64,000 bases of DNA from Gymnogyps californianus (GCF_018139145.2 NC_059487.1:5043792-5107791), one strand, 5' to 3'. Counted from the stretch's first letter, positions 26,201-39,266 are shown. Notes: generated by a model from the letters alone, not told the origin. Program-made: numbers and translations.

Positions 26201-27829
26201 CCGGGATGCGGGGCCGGAGGCTGATGGAGCGAGAGGGCTTTATGGAAGCACCTGTTATCCCTGGCTGAGGTGAGCCCCTTCTGCCTTCAGCTGAGCAAGC
26301 TGGTCCTGAGCCTCCCAGACCAAACCCCTGGAGACTTCACTACTGTTGGAGAGGTGATGGCTTGCACTTTCCCAAACAAAGCACAGCAATGTTTCCTGTA
26401 ACTTGAAACAAAGAGACAACTTGCTGCTTTGTAATCTGTGGGTGGGGGAGGCACTGTTGAGTCAGGAAGCCCCCAGAGGGTGCTGGCTTTACTGGTTTCA
26501 GCTGTGAAATCAAAACATATGCATGAGTCAGGCCAGTGGTTAAGTTCTGCTCACTTTGAGGCCCTGGCTTTGATTAAATTCATGTGTCATTTTCAAAGGT
26601 CCATGTTTAGCTTGGTTTTAGATCATGCTTGCATAATTAGTTTATTTAAACTATGTCTCATGTTAAATCAGATTTTGCCTGTGGACTTAAGTACAACTAT
26701 GTAATAAGATATACCTATTAAACAGATGTTTAATCTTAATGACTATGTTCTTGACAATCAATTGAAATTGAACATCTAATAACTACACTGCAACTAGGCA
26801 TATCTCTTTGCATTTAATAAGATACTATAGTAATATAATTATAGTAATATAGGATATTATAAATAACATATTCATGGCAATATACCAATGTTTGTGTAAT
26901 ACACATAATATATATAAAATCATCTGAGAAATGAGGAGGCTTTAGCTCAGCTCCTCATTTCCCTGATGGGAGAGAACACAAAAAACCCCCAAATGTGATC
27001 CTCTTACAGAGGAAACAATTTGTGTTGGCACTCTGCACTGTGTGTCCTGTAATAGCACTGTGTCCACAGGTCATCACCCCAAGTAGTTACTCCCCCCAAG
27101 TAATGTCCAAAGCAGTGGTGTTGCAGAACAAAGCTCAGGTTTGTGTTCATGTGTACAGTGACTGTTGGGATCCTTTTGTCAGACTCAATAGGAAAAAAGG
27201 GAACTAAGAAAAATAAAGAGGAACAAATAGCACAAATATAGGTGTGGAAATATTTGTTGGAAAAAAAGCCAGCCAACTCTGTGTCGATCCTTATTGCAAT
27301 TGTGCTTCTAGTTGCATGTAAATACGATACTTCGGCAGTCTGACACCCGAGTCTCTGATTTGTGATTGTAACCATACCAATAAATGAGCTATTTCATTAA
27401 CAGATCCCACAGAATATCTGATTGTTCCACCAGTTTGATCTGATATTCCTGACTCCAGACCTTTATATTCTACTGTTAAGACATGTACAAATGATTTGGT
27501 TTATATCCCTTTGTTATGCTTCTGTACCATAAGTGTATGCTGATGGACACTGAAATATAAAGCCAAATAACAGATTCATAATGCGCTGTTCAGAATTAGC
27601 AAGTATGTGTCAAATAGCCTATTGAAACAGTTGAATATTTTGGTAGATGTGCAGTATTTTAGGATTTTTTAAATTTTTTTTTCTTTCATTTTTTCTTTTT
27701 TTAGGCCCTAGTTCGAGGAGGCATTTAAGCCCATGCTTAAATCTATCTTTTTGGCAAATCTGTTGCACATGTGTTCGGTATTAAGTGCATGCTAACTAGA
27801 AATAAGCTGATTAACTTTTGTCTTATGGT
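23244..27829. other. Non-coding stretch, no gene seen
   Basis: No gene recognised. It holds a T-rich tract (23756-23789), which creates a spurious lysine-rich minus-strand frame at 23550-23930. A locally CpG-richer segment lies at about 25130-25460, and another at about 26150-26250. There is an AT-rich region with a short internal duplication of TATAGTAATATA (about 26825-26855), and a perfect 10-bp hairpin at 26929-26960. No RNA gene or transposon is identified. Confidence 0.5.
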
Positions 27830-27895
27830 TGGACCTAGTGTTCATTGGACTCTATAGAAAATTTTCCATTGAATCCAATGAGCCCTGAGCTAAAC
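27830..27895. repeat. Fossil quasi-palindromic repeat, copy 5
   Basis: TTCATTGGACTC and CCATTGAATCCAATGAGCCC face each other across a short AAAATTTT spacer. They follow the core and inverse core of the dispersed repeat. The outer arms are mostly lost. It is assigned by likeness to the copies at 11211 and 50020. Confidence 0.4.
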
Positions 27896-30800
27896 AGTTT
27901 CAAAATGTGGTGGAAAGGCAGGGAGAGAGGGTGGGAAACAGGTGAGTTAAAATTAGACTTTGGATTATGCGGTATCTTTTGGGCTATTAAATATGTATAG
28001 AACGGAGCTCTTGTTAATGCAAATTACAAACATGTTTTGGAATCTGTTTTATAGCACATGTACAGTACAGTGATGGACTAGTAACATATGAAAGACATAT
28101 TGATGATAGCAAACATTAGCTCAGCATTCTGGTCTCCAGCATTGCTCAAAATTGGGGGGGGAGGCGGGGGGGAATCTTCAAACTTTTCATGTTCCATAAA
28201 AATAGTTATCAAGGTCTCTTTTTGTTCAGCCTCCCAGATTCCTCTTTAAAAACTAGCTTGGTTTCCCTGAGCATCCCTTTCCCAGTGCATTATATTTTCC
28301 CCTGCCTGCCTGCGTTAATTTTTGTTAATATTGTTGCTGCCATCTTTACACTAAAAAATGCATGAAGGAGAGAGAAGCGTGTGCGTGTGTTCTCCCTTCC
28401 CTCTTTCCTCATCTAACTCCGAGATGGGGCGGGGGGGAAAGACATTTAAAAAAATTTTCTTCTCTCACGTGCCAGGTTTACAGCGTAAAACTAGTGAATT
28501 CTCCGGAGTGAAGGCCTATTTTGGTCGCCTTCTTGTAATTGTATTAGTGGAGGGCACCTCTAGCTACCACTGCACTGGGGTACAGTAGGCCTAGAACTTG
28601 TCAAGAGATTATTTTTACTACTGACTTTATTTAGCCACTTCACCCCCTATTTAGGCTGGGAGAGGATGATGCTCTGTGTTTTGGTTTGGGTCTTTTTTTT
28701 TTTTTTTCTTTATTCTGTTTGGTAATTTTTCCACACACCTTTATTGAAGAGAGTGATTGCAAACACATTTGAGTTGATATTCAACTCACACTTCAACTTA
28801 ACAAGTAGTTCAAAGATTAATTACCATGTACCTTGCAGTTCATAGATTCTATTATGATACAGCTCAAGCAAAAAGAACAGGGGAAAAATCCAGCTGATTA
28901 GCCTGTGATTATGTGTTAGCCTGTGCTTATGGTCTTTGGTTGGTTGTCACTGCATGATGCAAGAACTGCTACATGGTTATGGTTTCCTATCTATATTAAT
29001 TTTAATGTAGTTGATGAGTTTCTAGGACTTAAAATATTAGTGGCAATATTTGTCAGGTTAGTACAGTTAAAATTGTTAATGCTTAAATAGGTGAAATTAA
29101 TCTTCTCACCAGTGGAGTGAGGGAAGTTGTTATTCACGTTTCGCACACGGCTGTTTGGACTGTGGCTCGGCTATCGCTAGCAGCAGACTTGTGCGCTACT
29201 CCATCATCCAGGGTACAAATCTGAGCTATTTCTGAGCTAATTCTGGCAAGTTAACCAGAGCGCAGTGTGGAAACTACACTGGTGCTCTGTTTTCCTGCCA
29301 GCTTGCTGGCTCCAGGAGGGACCATAAGACTTTGAACCTGCACGGTGAGACTGTAGTGCTATGGTTGGTGGGGTTTAGTGGCAAAGGTGAGTTAAAAAGG
29401 TTTTGCTTTACCCTAGTTCAAAAATGGATAGTTCTAAATAATTTTGGATGAATTCACTGGTGTAGCTCACAGTTTGGCCCTGCAAACGGTTGGTCTGGAG
29501 CAGAGTGCAGAGCAGCTTGCTGTAGTGCAAGAAGTGCAGGTGAGAACCGGCAGGACAAAAATGCCCTAAGCTGGCACCGCAGCTACGTAATACAGAACCA
29601 CAGCGGAGTTAGTATTGTGTCTGTGGCACTTCTGATTTGGTAGTACCGCACCTAAAACTAGATTTAGCACCTCGTCAAACTGTAGCATCTGGTACGAGAG
29701 GAGCTTAGCAATGTGCAGAAAGACCTAGATGAAGAGGTTATCCTGTCCTCCCTCTGTTAATAGCGGGAGTTCTGCATTTGAAGATTTGCAGAGTGAGACC
29801 TGACAGAGATGTGATTAGAATTTGCTTCCCGCTCTATTCTCACTGCAAGCAACTCACTGTTCCCCTTGTTCTAGAGTAAATCGATTAGGACTCAATGAAA
29901 AGCACAGGGAGAACCCGCTTGTCACTTCTTAAACGTCTCAGCCTGTTTGGAGACTTTGCCTGAATCCCTGAGCAAGTGGGAGCTCTTTCTAGTGTGAATT
30001 CCCCGCATCTATAGCTTCCCTGGCTAACAAGGGAAGGCAATATACATAGGACAGAACAGGTTTCTATTCAACCGTGGAGAAAGCACTTGTGAATGTTGCA
30101 GGAAATGAGATCTTAAGTCAGTGCATAAAACAATCTAATCCATCACAGCCCCTAGAATGGCCCCTCATAACTCAGGGGCTGTCATACCCCTTTGTGTGCA
30201 TGAAGGCAGTTGTGGAAGAAGTGACGAACTGCGCACATATTCTGCTAAATCCGTTCTGGCAGCTGAGGTAATATATTTTCAATGCCAAGTCACATAATTT
30301 TACTTTAGCTCATTTGACTCCAGGCTACAAAGCTATTCCAGAAAACAAAGGGATGGTGTTTGAATAATGAATAATAATGAATTTAATTCTGTGGGCTTGT
30401 GCTGGGCTGAAGCCTCTAGGAGGTTAAATGCAGATAAAGTAATGGAAGGCAAAAGTTTTACCTTACAAAACAGTATTATTTTACTCTAGTTGTCTAGACT
30501 TCATTAGGCATTGGTACCTTTGGACAGATGCAGCTGGCATCTGAATTTAAAACTGATACATCGTTAAGTATGATTTACAGATTTGCACCTACAAAATAGC
30601 ATAGAATTACTCTCAGCATCTCCTTTTTGCCTTCTAGGTTTGTTTTTTTTTTTCTTGTCCTGTTATTTTCTCTTGTTTTTGATAGTTGTAGACCTTCACA
30701 GTAGTTGCAAGGAAATCTGAGCATATCCTTGCACCGTGATAGATGTGCATGTACTCTTTTTTGGTGTCACGCAACATCCTCAGCTGATAATTCAATGCTT

Positions 30801-33650
30801 TTCAAGAAAGAAGTAAGGCAATATTCCCGTAGTTCTGGGCAAAGAGATGATGCCTACCTCTGCCTGTACAACACCTAACGTGCACTTGTGCTGATGCTGC
30901 TTGACACTTTTGATATTAGTTTGATATTAATGACAGGTGGACAGGCAAGGAAAGGAATTCCCCTGTAGAGAGATCCTGGAAGTCAGCTTCAAGGAAGACT
31001 TTGGTATTTGTTAATTTGCCACAGACAGGAAATTAAACACCACGGTGGCATTAAAGACCCCTGAGCTCTGGGTGCTTAATTGTACTTTATCCCTTTGAAA
31101 ATCCCCCTTTCCTTTAGCATTTTAAGGGAGTATGAATTTGTTTACAAACTGTTTAGGTTGTTCATGGAGTTGCTTAAGACTCTCAAAGATTCACGCAGGC
31201 AGATCTAGGCAAGCAGGAATGTGGAGAAGTGCTACAGATGGTTGTCTGGGAGGTCTCACCCCATCTGGAGAGGAAGCTGGTGAATACATGCACGAGGCTG
31301 CCTTAACCTTTGTTTCTTATACAGCACGCATACATAGTTGTGCTCGGTCAGAGATGCTATTCCAGCTCAGCTGCTTCTTCTGCGGGTGGGTCTTTTACTG
31401 CAAATGGTGTCCTCAGAGCCCTAGCGAGGGCGTGCACGAAGAGATACATGCCCAGATCCTGCTCTGAGAGGAGAAGGGTGAGGTGAAAGAGGGAAGGTAG
31501 GAGCAGAGCAGTAGTAGCAAACTGAGGTGGTGGCTGTACGCGGCTTCCCTGAGAGCTGCGGGAAGGGCCTGGTGAGGTCCTCCCTGGAGAAGGTGGAAAA
31601 GGCCCATGGTCAGGGGAAAGGGAAGAAGGGGACTCGCTGCTCGCTTGTGCTGGGGGTGTGCTAAATGGGTAGCTGGCAATCATGGGCGATGTGCGGCTCT
31701 GATCTTTCCTGTGTTTGTAACTTTACAGCGTGGTGCTGTGGAAATCAGTGGGATGCCAAAGATTCAACGTCATCTATTAATTCATGGCAGAAGATGATCA
31801 GATGAACCAGGAAGGGGAGGTCACCTTTAGAAACAATTTGATAAATAGTAAACATTAAAAAGGAAAAAAATCAAGAGGCTTGATAGGCAAAGTGGGTTTA
31901 TGGAGAGCCATTTTTGGGAAGAGGTAAACAGTGTTTTCTGATGCTATTTAAGAAGAAAACCAGTTTATGGAACAGCTATGTGTGGGACGTATGTTCTTTG
32001 TCTGCAGCCCGAATGTGGCAATACTTCGTTAATTTGAGAGAATGAGAAAGTGAAGCTGATTATAAACAGAAATGAAACAGTCATTCAGGCACCATGTGCA
32101 TGGACTTCTAGCGAGCTCCACCGGAGGTCCAGGCACTGAATATTTGCAGGATTATGTGTCATATCGGGGATCTGTTTTCACATTCCAAGCCATCTGGCAT
32201 ACAGGAGTAAACAAACAGCAGAAAAGATAATAAGTAAACTGGTTTTTAACTATTTTTTCCCCAGTCTTAATACTATAAGAGCAAAGGACTTTTAATTCCT
32301 AAACCAGATTCATTTTACATTACATGTAAATATTAAGTGAAATAGTAAATGTAAAGTTTCCACCTTACAGGAAGGCAATCTCCCATTTCCTTTGTTCACA
32401 AGGCTGTGCACGTTTTCTCCCAACTCTGGCTGTGGTGAGAAAAGGGGTGAGCACGCCTCTGCCCAAGGCTGCTGTCGAGTCTCTTAACTGATGCTGATGC
32501 ATCTGGATAGCGGTACGTACCCAGCACTAGTGCAGGCAGCTCTGAGCATGACTCTTCGTGTCACCGGGAGAAGCTATGATGGTTTTACTGGAGAATATCT
32601 ACTGGTTAACACTGCCTCATCTGACAGCAGCAATTCACAGGTGTTGCCTCGTAACACTGCGCACAGAATTTCACTACAGCGAGGGAAATAACATTGACCC
32701 AAACTTGTTTCTTTCCTGGTTTCACTGAGGAGAGTCTGGTAGAAGGGTTACGGCATCCACTTGTTTGAATTCACTGTGTTGATTCAGAGAAATAGTATCT
32801 CAGACTAGCTAGAAAAGTTCTGAATTTCATCAAAAAGTCTTTGAAAAATTTCTATTATGGTTGATTAACTGTACAGTAGATTTAGAACCATAGCTCTATT
32901 AAAGTAATCCAAACGTGTGTAGTCAAGGCCCACTGATACCAATTCATACCGTTTAATTGAGTACTGCATTATTTAATGACTTTCCTTTTGGTGTAATCTC
33001 ATTTTGCAAGAAATCTCACTCAAAAAAGAAAGGAAGTTTCTAGTTTCCTGGCTGTAGAGGAAACCCAGAGCATGTTCAGCATATAAGCTTCCCAAAAAAG
33101 AAATGAACTTAAGTTCTTATATTTTGCAGTGGGGAAAGGAACTCCATCATGTGCATGAAATTATACCAGACAAGTATTACTCCTCGCTATAGTACCTTTG
33201 GAAAGCTGTAGTCTACAAATAGCTGTGGTGGGGTTATCACTTCTTCAGAACTACTTCAAAATCAGTAGTCTGGGCTGTAAGAGAACCAGGTGGGTTAGCT
33301 CAGGGTGCCACTTATGAGTGTGATGCCCCCAGCTTCCATCAAACAAGTCAGTCCTACCATCCTTCTTACCTCCAACTGCACGTTCCTGCCCCATTTTTGG
33401 TGTTCATTGGCATTTATGAGAGAAGCTGGGCCAAGGAGTTAAACTGGCTGAGGAAGACCACTGCAAAAAGACTCATTCTCCACCATTTCGTCCCCTTGGA
33501 TCCAAAAGAGGAAACTTATCTACCTTAAAGTATACAAAGCTAATTAAAATGGGAATTTCTTCTGTTTGAAGTTGGAAGGCTTGTAGGTAAGGTACAGTGA
33601 GAAAAACTGACAGCCCTTTCTCTCTGGTCAGTAAGATTTCCAGGAACTTG
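27896..33650. other. Non-coding stretch with G-rich and T-rich tracts
   Basis: No gene recognised. Low-complexity pieces are two G-rich tracts (about 28153-28171 and 28425-28439), a 15-base T run (28693-28707) and an 11-base T run (30643-30653). A purine-rich, GC-richer segment at about 31460-31640 gives overlapping open frames on both strands without family features. The remainder is unremarkable. Confidence 0.5.
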
Positions 33651-36600
33651 TCTCATTTTTTTTTTTAGACACTATGTGAAGTATCCTCCCATCTTAGACC
33701 ACTGTTTGTCAGAGTTTAAATCTTCTCCAGAAAAGAAAGGAAGGCAAAGCCTTTTGAAGCTGCTTGGTGTTAACATTCTCATTTCTGAAAGATGTATAAT
33801 ACCTTTTAACATTTTGAATGGAATCAGAAATATTAAAGAGAAGGAACAGGCCCAGGGGGCAGGAATTGTCTTGATACTCTTGGGTGCTCAGTTGCCGTGT
33901 TGGTTCCTTGCGTACGTGTAAGTCACTGTTTGTTTATGCCTGTTTGATCTCATTTCCCAAAAGTATTTCCTAAGCTGTGCTCAGACAGAGGCTATGGGAA
34001 GGAGCCTTCTGACTGAAATGGAATCCCTCATTCAAGATGAAATAGGATTAATTTTTTTTTTTTTTTCCCCCAGTAAGCTGTTTCCTGGCAAGGTTTTCCT
34101 GTGACATTTGCTGGGAGGGTAACCCATTAATTTGAATCCAAGCACCAGCGGGAGCTAATCTGGATGACACTAGATCACGCTTGGCATTTGTTTCCACACT
34201 GGTTAGGTGCCATGTGAAATATTTCCAGTGTTGACCCATGTTTCCAGCTTTGGAAGCTGTTCTGGAAAGTGCAGTTATGCTAGAAGAGTTGTCTGATGTT
34301 TTTTTTTTTTTTTATGAGTAGTCCAATGGAAACGTTAACTAGTTCACAGAAAATTCAGGTGCAAGCACGATTTCACACCTGTGTCACTACCAAAACGAGG
34401 AGTTGGCGCATGATTGCTGTCACTGTTATTTATTATGTTTATTGTGGAAATGTTTAACTTCCCAGTTGAAGATGAGGATTTCACTCTATGTCTACATACG
34501 CAGCTTAACCTGCTCTTGAACCTCACAGAATGCCTCACCGCAGCCTGTATCTGCACATAAAGGACTCCTAGAAGGAGCTGTTTGAGTTGTGGTCCTTGGG
34601 GAATACTGCAGAGCTATGCCTGGAAATAGTGGGTCATGCTCAGAGCTGGCACTCCGCATGGCATTGTGCAGGCTTAAGAAGTAGCCAAGATTTACATAGT
34701 GAGCAGGAAAATATTTTGATCGTTCTGGGTTCATGTCAGCAAATAGCTGCTGGTCCACTTCCCATGGGCATTGATTGAGTTTAAGTGCTTTTCCCAATAT
34801 GGAGTCAGGGTATGTGATGAGAGAAAGCTTTCAAATTACATGGTTACGTATCAGTTTCAGACTTATTCTGGTATAGTGCAGACCGGTTTGTTTCTAAGGA
34901 CGTGATGTTAAGTATTTTTATGTATCTTAATTTCTATTCAAATAATTATCAGAAATTTACTGGGGTGATAAAAGAGGGATGGAGGAGTAAATGACTAAAG
35001 CAAAAAATAAAAATCTTGTCTGGACAGTTTAAGGTGTGTTGAGATGCAAAGGTGGACTATGAAGGTGCGATCTCTTTGGGAAGCAGATTTTCTGTTTGTT
35101 CTCTCCATTTTGCAGTACCTAGGACATGGGGCTTCTACGTGCTACTGCGTTATAAGTAATGAATGACCATGGGCTGGAAAAACAGAGCAAGAATAACAAG
35201 GAAGTCGAGGCAGTTACCTGAGAGGGCTGAGTTGTTCCGGTAGTTGAGCATTCTCGAAAGACCGCTTTCTCGCTGTGTTGCAGAGTTGCATCAGGTTGTG
35301 GACGGGACTGGTGAATACCACATCTAGGGCAAAGAAATGGATGGGACCCATTACCAGGGACAGGGGCAGAGAAGAGAGGCAGGAGGGGTGCTTCCCCATC
35401 TTGGTGGCTGATATTTGTGGCTGGCGAGTGATACTGGCTCATATATTTGTGGAACTGATTTATCTGGGCTCATAGAAGCAGAAACAAAGTTTCTCCAGCC
35501 CCCTGCCCTTTAAGAGCAAGGAGAAGATTCTTCACCGTGACTATGGGCTGATGGGAGGAAGGACAAGACTGAGGAAAATTTCCTTGGAGGAACGAGGCCG
35601 GAACAGACCCAGGCCCACTGTAGGCATTCCTAAGTGGATTTTTAGGCTGCAGTTTTCAGCGCTTGAATTTTTGTTGATGTAATTATCAAACCTAGGATGA
35701 AGAGTATTATTCTGTTTCTTGGAGTGCTATAAAGGAGAAATTTTGGGATCCCAAGCTGTTCTTGCATCCCAGGATAATTTCCAGGGCAGAGTCTTAGAAT
35801 TACCCCACTGCCAGTTGTGGGATCTGGGAATTCAACCCCCTTGGCCCTAGATGATTAGCCCAAAGTATGGTCAAGATTTTTGAGCGACAAGGTGAGCTTT
35901 AAAATATGCTAATTAGTTTTGAAAATCCCTGGAGTTTGGATATAAAAGGCCCTGCTTTTGCTCAAATAAAGGGAAACATGCAAACTGGTTTCCCTTGGAA
36001 TTGCTCCAGTTCCGAATTCATCCTCAGTTACAATCAGTCGACTCCTAACACGAGCAACTGCATTAATTGTAAATCCAAACTTCCTTTTTACCAGATTTGG
36101 TTATCTCAGGCCTGATCTAATGCCTTTTGAGATTAGTGGTACTTTTTCAGTTTACTTGAGTGGAAGCTGGGTCAGACCCGTATTAGATGCCTGTCACATT
36201 GGTACCTAAGCAATTTATAATTCCAGTGAGACCTTAGGTTTGATTAAGAAATCTTTAATAAGATTGCTTTTGTGTTTAAACAGCCCATTTGTAAAGGTTT
36301 CTTTCCCCACAACAATAGTAATTGGATATCCTCAGTATCCAGTCATTTCATTGCAAGATGTTTCTCTCTAAGAAAATGATTTCCAACCCATGTTTCTTTT
36401 CTTCTTTTAACTTAAAAGACCCTCTTGTCTTCTTTGTGGTCAGTGCGGTCCATTTGTAACTGCCTGGTACAAACTGAAATCTGTACATTCTTATCTCCCT
36501 TGCTTTGTTTTTCTGTACCAAACTGTAAGCAAGCCCTGAAGTTTGTTCAGATTAGGGATCAAACGCTGAATTTCTATTTCTTTTCTTGCAAATTCCTGGG

Positions 36601-38177
36601 GGGGAAAAAATCAATATGCTAACGCTGTTGCATCAAGCTTTCAAATCTATGCAGACATCAATAGGCAACTGTTCCGTACTTTTTAGCATTTTGGGCCAAG
36701 TTTCTGATTTCAAACAGATTGATATCAAACCAGAGGAACTTCATAGGAACTCCTCTGGATCTACACTGCTTGCTCAGACTGGGTCAAGCTGTTAAATCAA
36801 TCCAGGATCAAAATTTTGATTTTCATTGGCTATTAATATAATAATTAGAATTTGATTAGGAATGGGGTATCTGCACCTTCATAGCTACTCCCTAGGGAAA
36901 TTAAAACATAATTTTGTGACGTTGTGTGCTGCCCAATATATATAGCTATTCTTATTTGGTAAATGTATATGAAATAGTATTTGCTACTTCACCAATTTAA
37001 TACCAAAAAAAAATCCTTTCAAGTCAGAGTAATGTCCTCTGCTTTATACTTGAAAAAACAAAGGAATCCCATGATACACTGTGATTTGCAATAAAGTTGA
37101 TCAATGTGATCTACCTCCACAAATTGCAGAACATACCATTCACATTCTTTTGAGTAATACTGTTGTTTTACCATGAAGTACATTGCTGTTGTTGCTGGAG
37201 TTAAGTATAGCATCTTAAGACTTTTTAATAGAAAGAAACTAAATGAAAATTGATTGATAAAAGCTCCATCAAGGTGTTTATTGTTTTTGCCCAGGGGTAA
37301 AGCAGAAACTTTTGAAAGCCATGTCATTGTATTACTGTTTTTTCAAAGTGCATGGGCAATGGAGATGTGAACATAAAGGTAGGAAATTGCTTTTAATCAT
37401 TAATAACTTGCACAGGGAGCTTGTAGTACAAGGTATAGTGTCCACCTTCATGCTGGATAATGATGATTTGTTGCAAAAATTGGTGTACGGAGGTGTAGTG
37501 GAAGATTGTGTATGCAGTCATAGTACTGAAGTTGGCACCTACAGCAGCTTGAAGCGTATGCAAATGAAAGAGAAAATACCTGATTAACAAGGGACACTAT
37601 GTTATACTCCGGCTATGTTAGACAGAAGTGCAGTAGTAGAGACAGGATGTGGTTTAGCAGCAGTTGCCTGTAGGGCTTTTAAAGTTCTTAACCCTTTGGA
37701 GCAGGGCCTGAAACAACTCGTCTCTCCCTAGTTCTCAGAGTATTCTGGTTTGATCAGGGCAGAAACAAATCCATTATCGTCAGTAAGAGAATTTTAGTGA
37801 GGGTAAGAACTGTAAATTGTCCTATTATATAGGGAAATAACATCCGATCGGAGAGCCCAGAGTAACAGGAAAGATGATGTTAGTGGAAGGAGTCTTGAGA
37901 GAATTGGGGGAGGACATTTGCTCTTGGCTGTTGTGAAGCGACACTGGCTTGAAAATGCCTACTCCAGACAGTAGTTTGCTGCATGACTGCCTTTTAACCC
38001 CAGCTGCCAAGGCAAACACAGCTCAGCTGTGTATGAGTGAGCAGGCTTGAGCTAAATGTGTTATTTTTAGGGTTAACGTTATGCTGTACAGAGGTTCTTT
38101 TTCCCCAAAGTATCCCAAACTGAAATGTCTCTAATTCTGAAGAAGTGTGAATGTGTACGGTCAGAAACTTATTTCCT
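33651..38177. other. Non-coding stretch, possible regulatory pieces
   Basis: No gene recognised. T runs lie at 33656-33666, 34052-34066 and about 34299-34313. A TATAAAAG (35941-35948) is preceded by ATGCTAATTAG (about 35907-35917), an octamer and homeodomain-like motif. This could be a chance core promoter and no transcript can be linked to it. A perfect 8-bp inverted repeat CCAGAGGA/TCCTCTGG lies at 36730-36758. A 91-codon plus-strand frame at 37312-37587 has no recognised domain. Confidence 0.45.
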
Positions 38178-38262
38178 GCTCCCCATCACCCGCGGAGGCA
38201 GAGAAGCCCAGTGACTTGCCTCTTTGGCTACTCAAGATCATTTTGCACTCTCAGGTCTCCAT
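38178..38262 (-). mobile_element. Possible MIR-like SINE fossil
   Basis: GGAGGCAGAGAAGCCCAGTGACTTGCC followed by a CTCAGGTCTCC-like block follows the reverse complement of the middle of MIR (remembered form: GAGGCACAGAGAGG, then GTGACTTGCCCAAGG, then ACCCAGGTCT). It is short and diverged. It lies just upstream of the LTR insertion. A second MIR-like piece lies just downstream of the LTR. Confidence 0.4.
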
Positions 38263-38724
38263 GGGCCTTTTAGCTCTTCAGGATTGTTAAGTGATTTGGG
38301 CTGTGCCCACTCATCACATGTTAAAGGTAATTATTTGAAAAGATGAAGGGTAGGAGTGGGCCTGGCCTCTCTGTAGTCAGATACACAGACAATAGCCATG
38401 TGGGCTGCTTGCGTTGTCTCGCCCTGACCATCATCCCAAGTAGTGGGGTCTGCTCGTTTTGGCTGGGATGGAGTTAATTTTCTTCATAATAGCTACTATG
38501 GGGCTATGTTTTGGATCTGTGCTGAAAACAGTGGTGATAATACAGGGATGTTCTAGTTACTGCTAAGCAGTGCTTACTCAGAGCCAAGGCCTTTTCTGCT
38601 CCTCACCCCACCCCACCAGCGAGTAGGCTGGGGGTGCACAAGAAGCTGGGAGGGGACACGGCCGGGACGGCTGACCCCAACTGTCCAAAGGGATATTCCA
38701 GACCATATGATGTCATGCTCAGCA

Positions 38725-38730
38725 TATAAA
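38725..38730 (+). promoter_or_regulatory. LTR TATA box
   Basis: TATAAA inside the solo LTR, about 277 bases from its left end, marks the likely U3 promoter with transcription starting some 25-30 bases downstream. The LTR therefore may still act as an alternative promoter on the plus strand, but no downstream host exon is visible. Confidence 0.65.
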
Positions 38731-38910
38731 GCTGGGGGAAGAAGGAGGAAGGGGGGACATTCAGAGTGATGGTGTTTGTCTTCCCAAGTAACCATTAGCC
38801 CTGATGGAGCCCTGCTTTCCTGGAGGAGGCTGAACACCTGCCTGCCGATGGGAAGTGGGGAATGAATTCCTTGTTTTGCTTTGCTTCTGTGCGTGGCTTT
38901 TCCTTTACTT

Positions 38911-38916
38911 ATTAAA
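38911..38916 (+). terminator. LTR polyadenylation signal
   Basis: ATTAAA in the right part of the LTR, followed by a T-rich stretch and TTTTTCTCACTTTTGCTCTT, is in the position expected for the end of R. It would give poly(A) addition for plus-strand transcripts. Function is inferred only. Confidence 0.6.
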
Positions 38917-39175
38917 CTGTCTTTATGTCAACCCACGATTTTTCTCACTTTTGCTCTTCTGATTCTCTCCCCCATCCCACCGGGTGGAGTGAGTGAGCGG
39001 CTGTGTGGGGCTTAGTTGCCGGCTGGAGTTAAACCATGACATGGGGCCATAGTGGAGAGCTGACCCTTGTTAGTGGTAAACTCTGGACACACAAGTCATG
39101 ACATCCAGTTCCTGACTTGCAAAGCCTCCAATCTAAATGGAAAATCAAAACCCAAATTGGAAAAGGTTTGGGAAA

Positions 39176-39266
39176 ATGGCAGGTGATGTGACTTGCCCAA
39201 GACCATACAGCGTTGGTGGCAGAACCAGAACTGAGTTCCGGAGTCTGGTGCAGTGGAGATTGCAAT
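39176..39266 (-). mobile_element. MIR-like SINE fossil
   Basis: GGTGATGTGACTTGCCCAAGACCATACAG followed by GGTGGCAGAACCAGAACTGAGTTCC and GGAGTCTGGTGCAGTGG matches the reverse complement of the MIR consensus block by block (GTGACTTGCCCAAGGTCACACAG, GTGGCAGAGCTGGGATTCGAACCC, then the GAGTCC and GTGC block near the 5' end). It is the clearest MIR-like copy in the window. A related CORE-SINE is possible. Confidence 0.7.

Larger units (their letters stand above)
38449..39041 (+). mobile_element. Solo LTR of an avian ERVL-type element
   Basis: This 593-bp segment matches in order an LTR family I know to be widespread in Neoaves. It begins with a diverged TGTCCTGGTTTTGGCTGGGA-type end, continues through GTTAATTTTCTTCAT, CCCCACCAGCGAGTAGGCTGG, a TATA box, CTGCCTGCCGATGGGAAGTGG and an ATTAAA signal, and ends at GGTTAAACCA-type sequence with terminal ACA. 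Perfect 5-bp duplications TGGGG flank it (38444-38448 and 39042-39046), as expected for an ERVL integrase. No internal region or second LTR is present, so it arose by recombination between two LTRs. The second base is C where G is usual, so the terminal TG is damaged. Confidence 0.93.
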
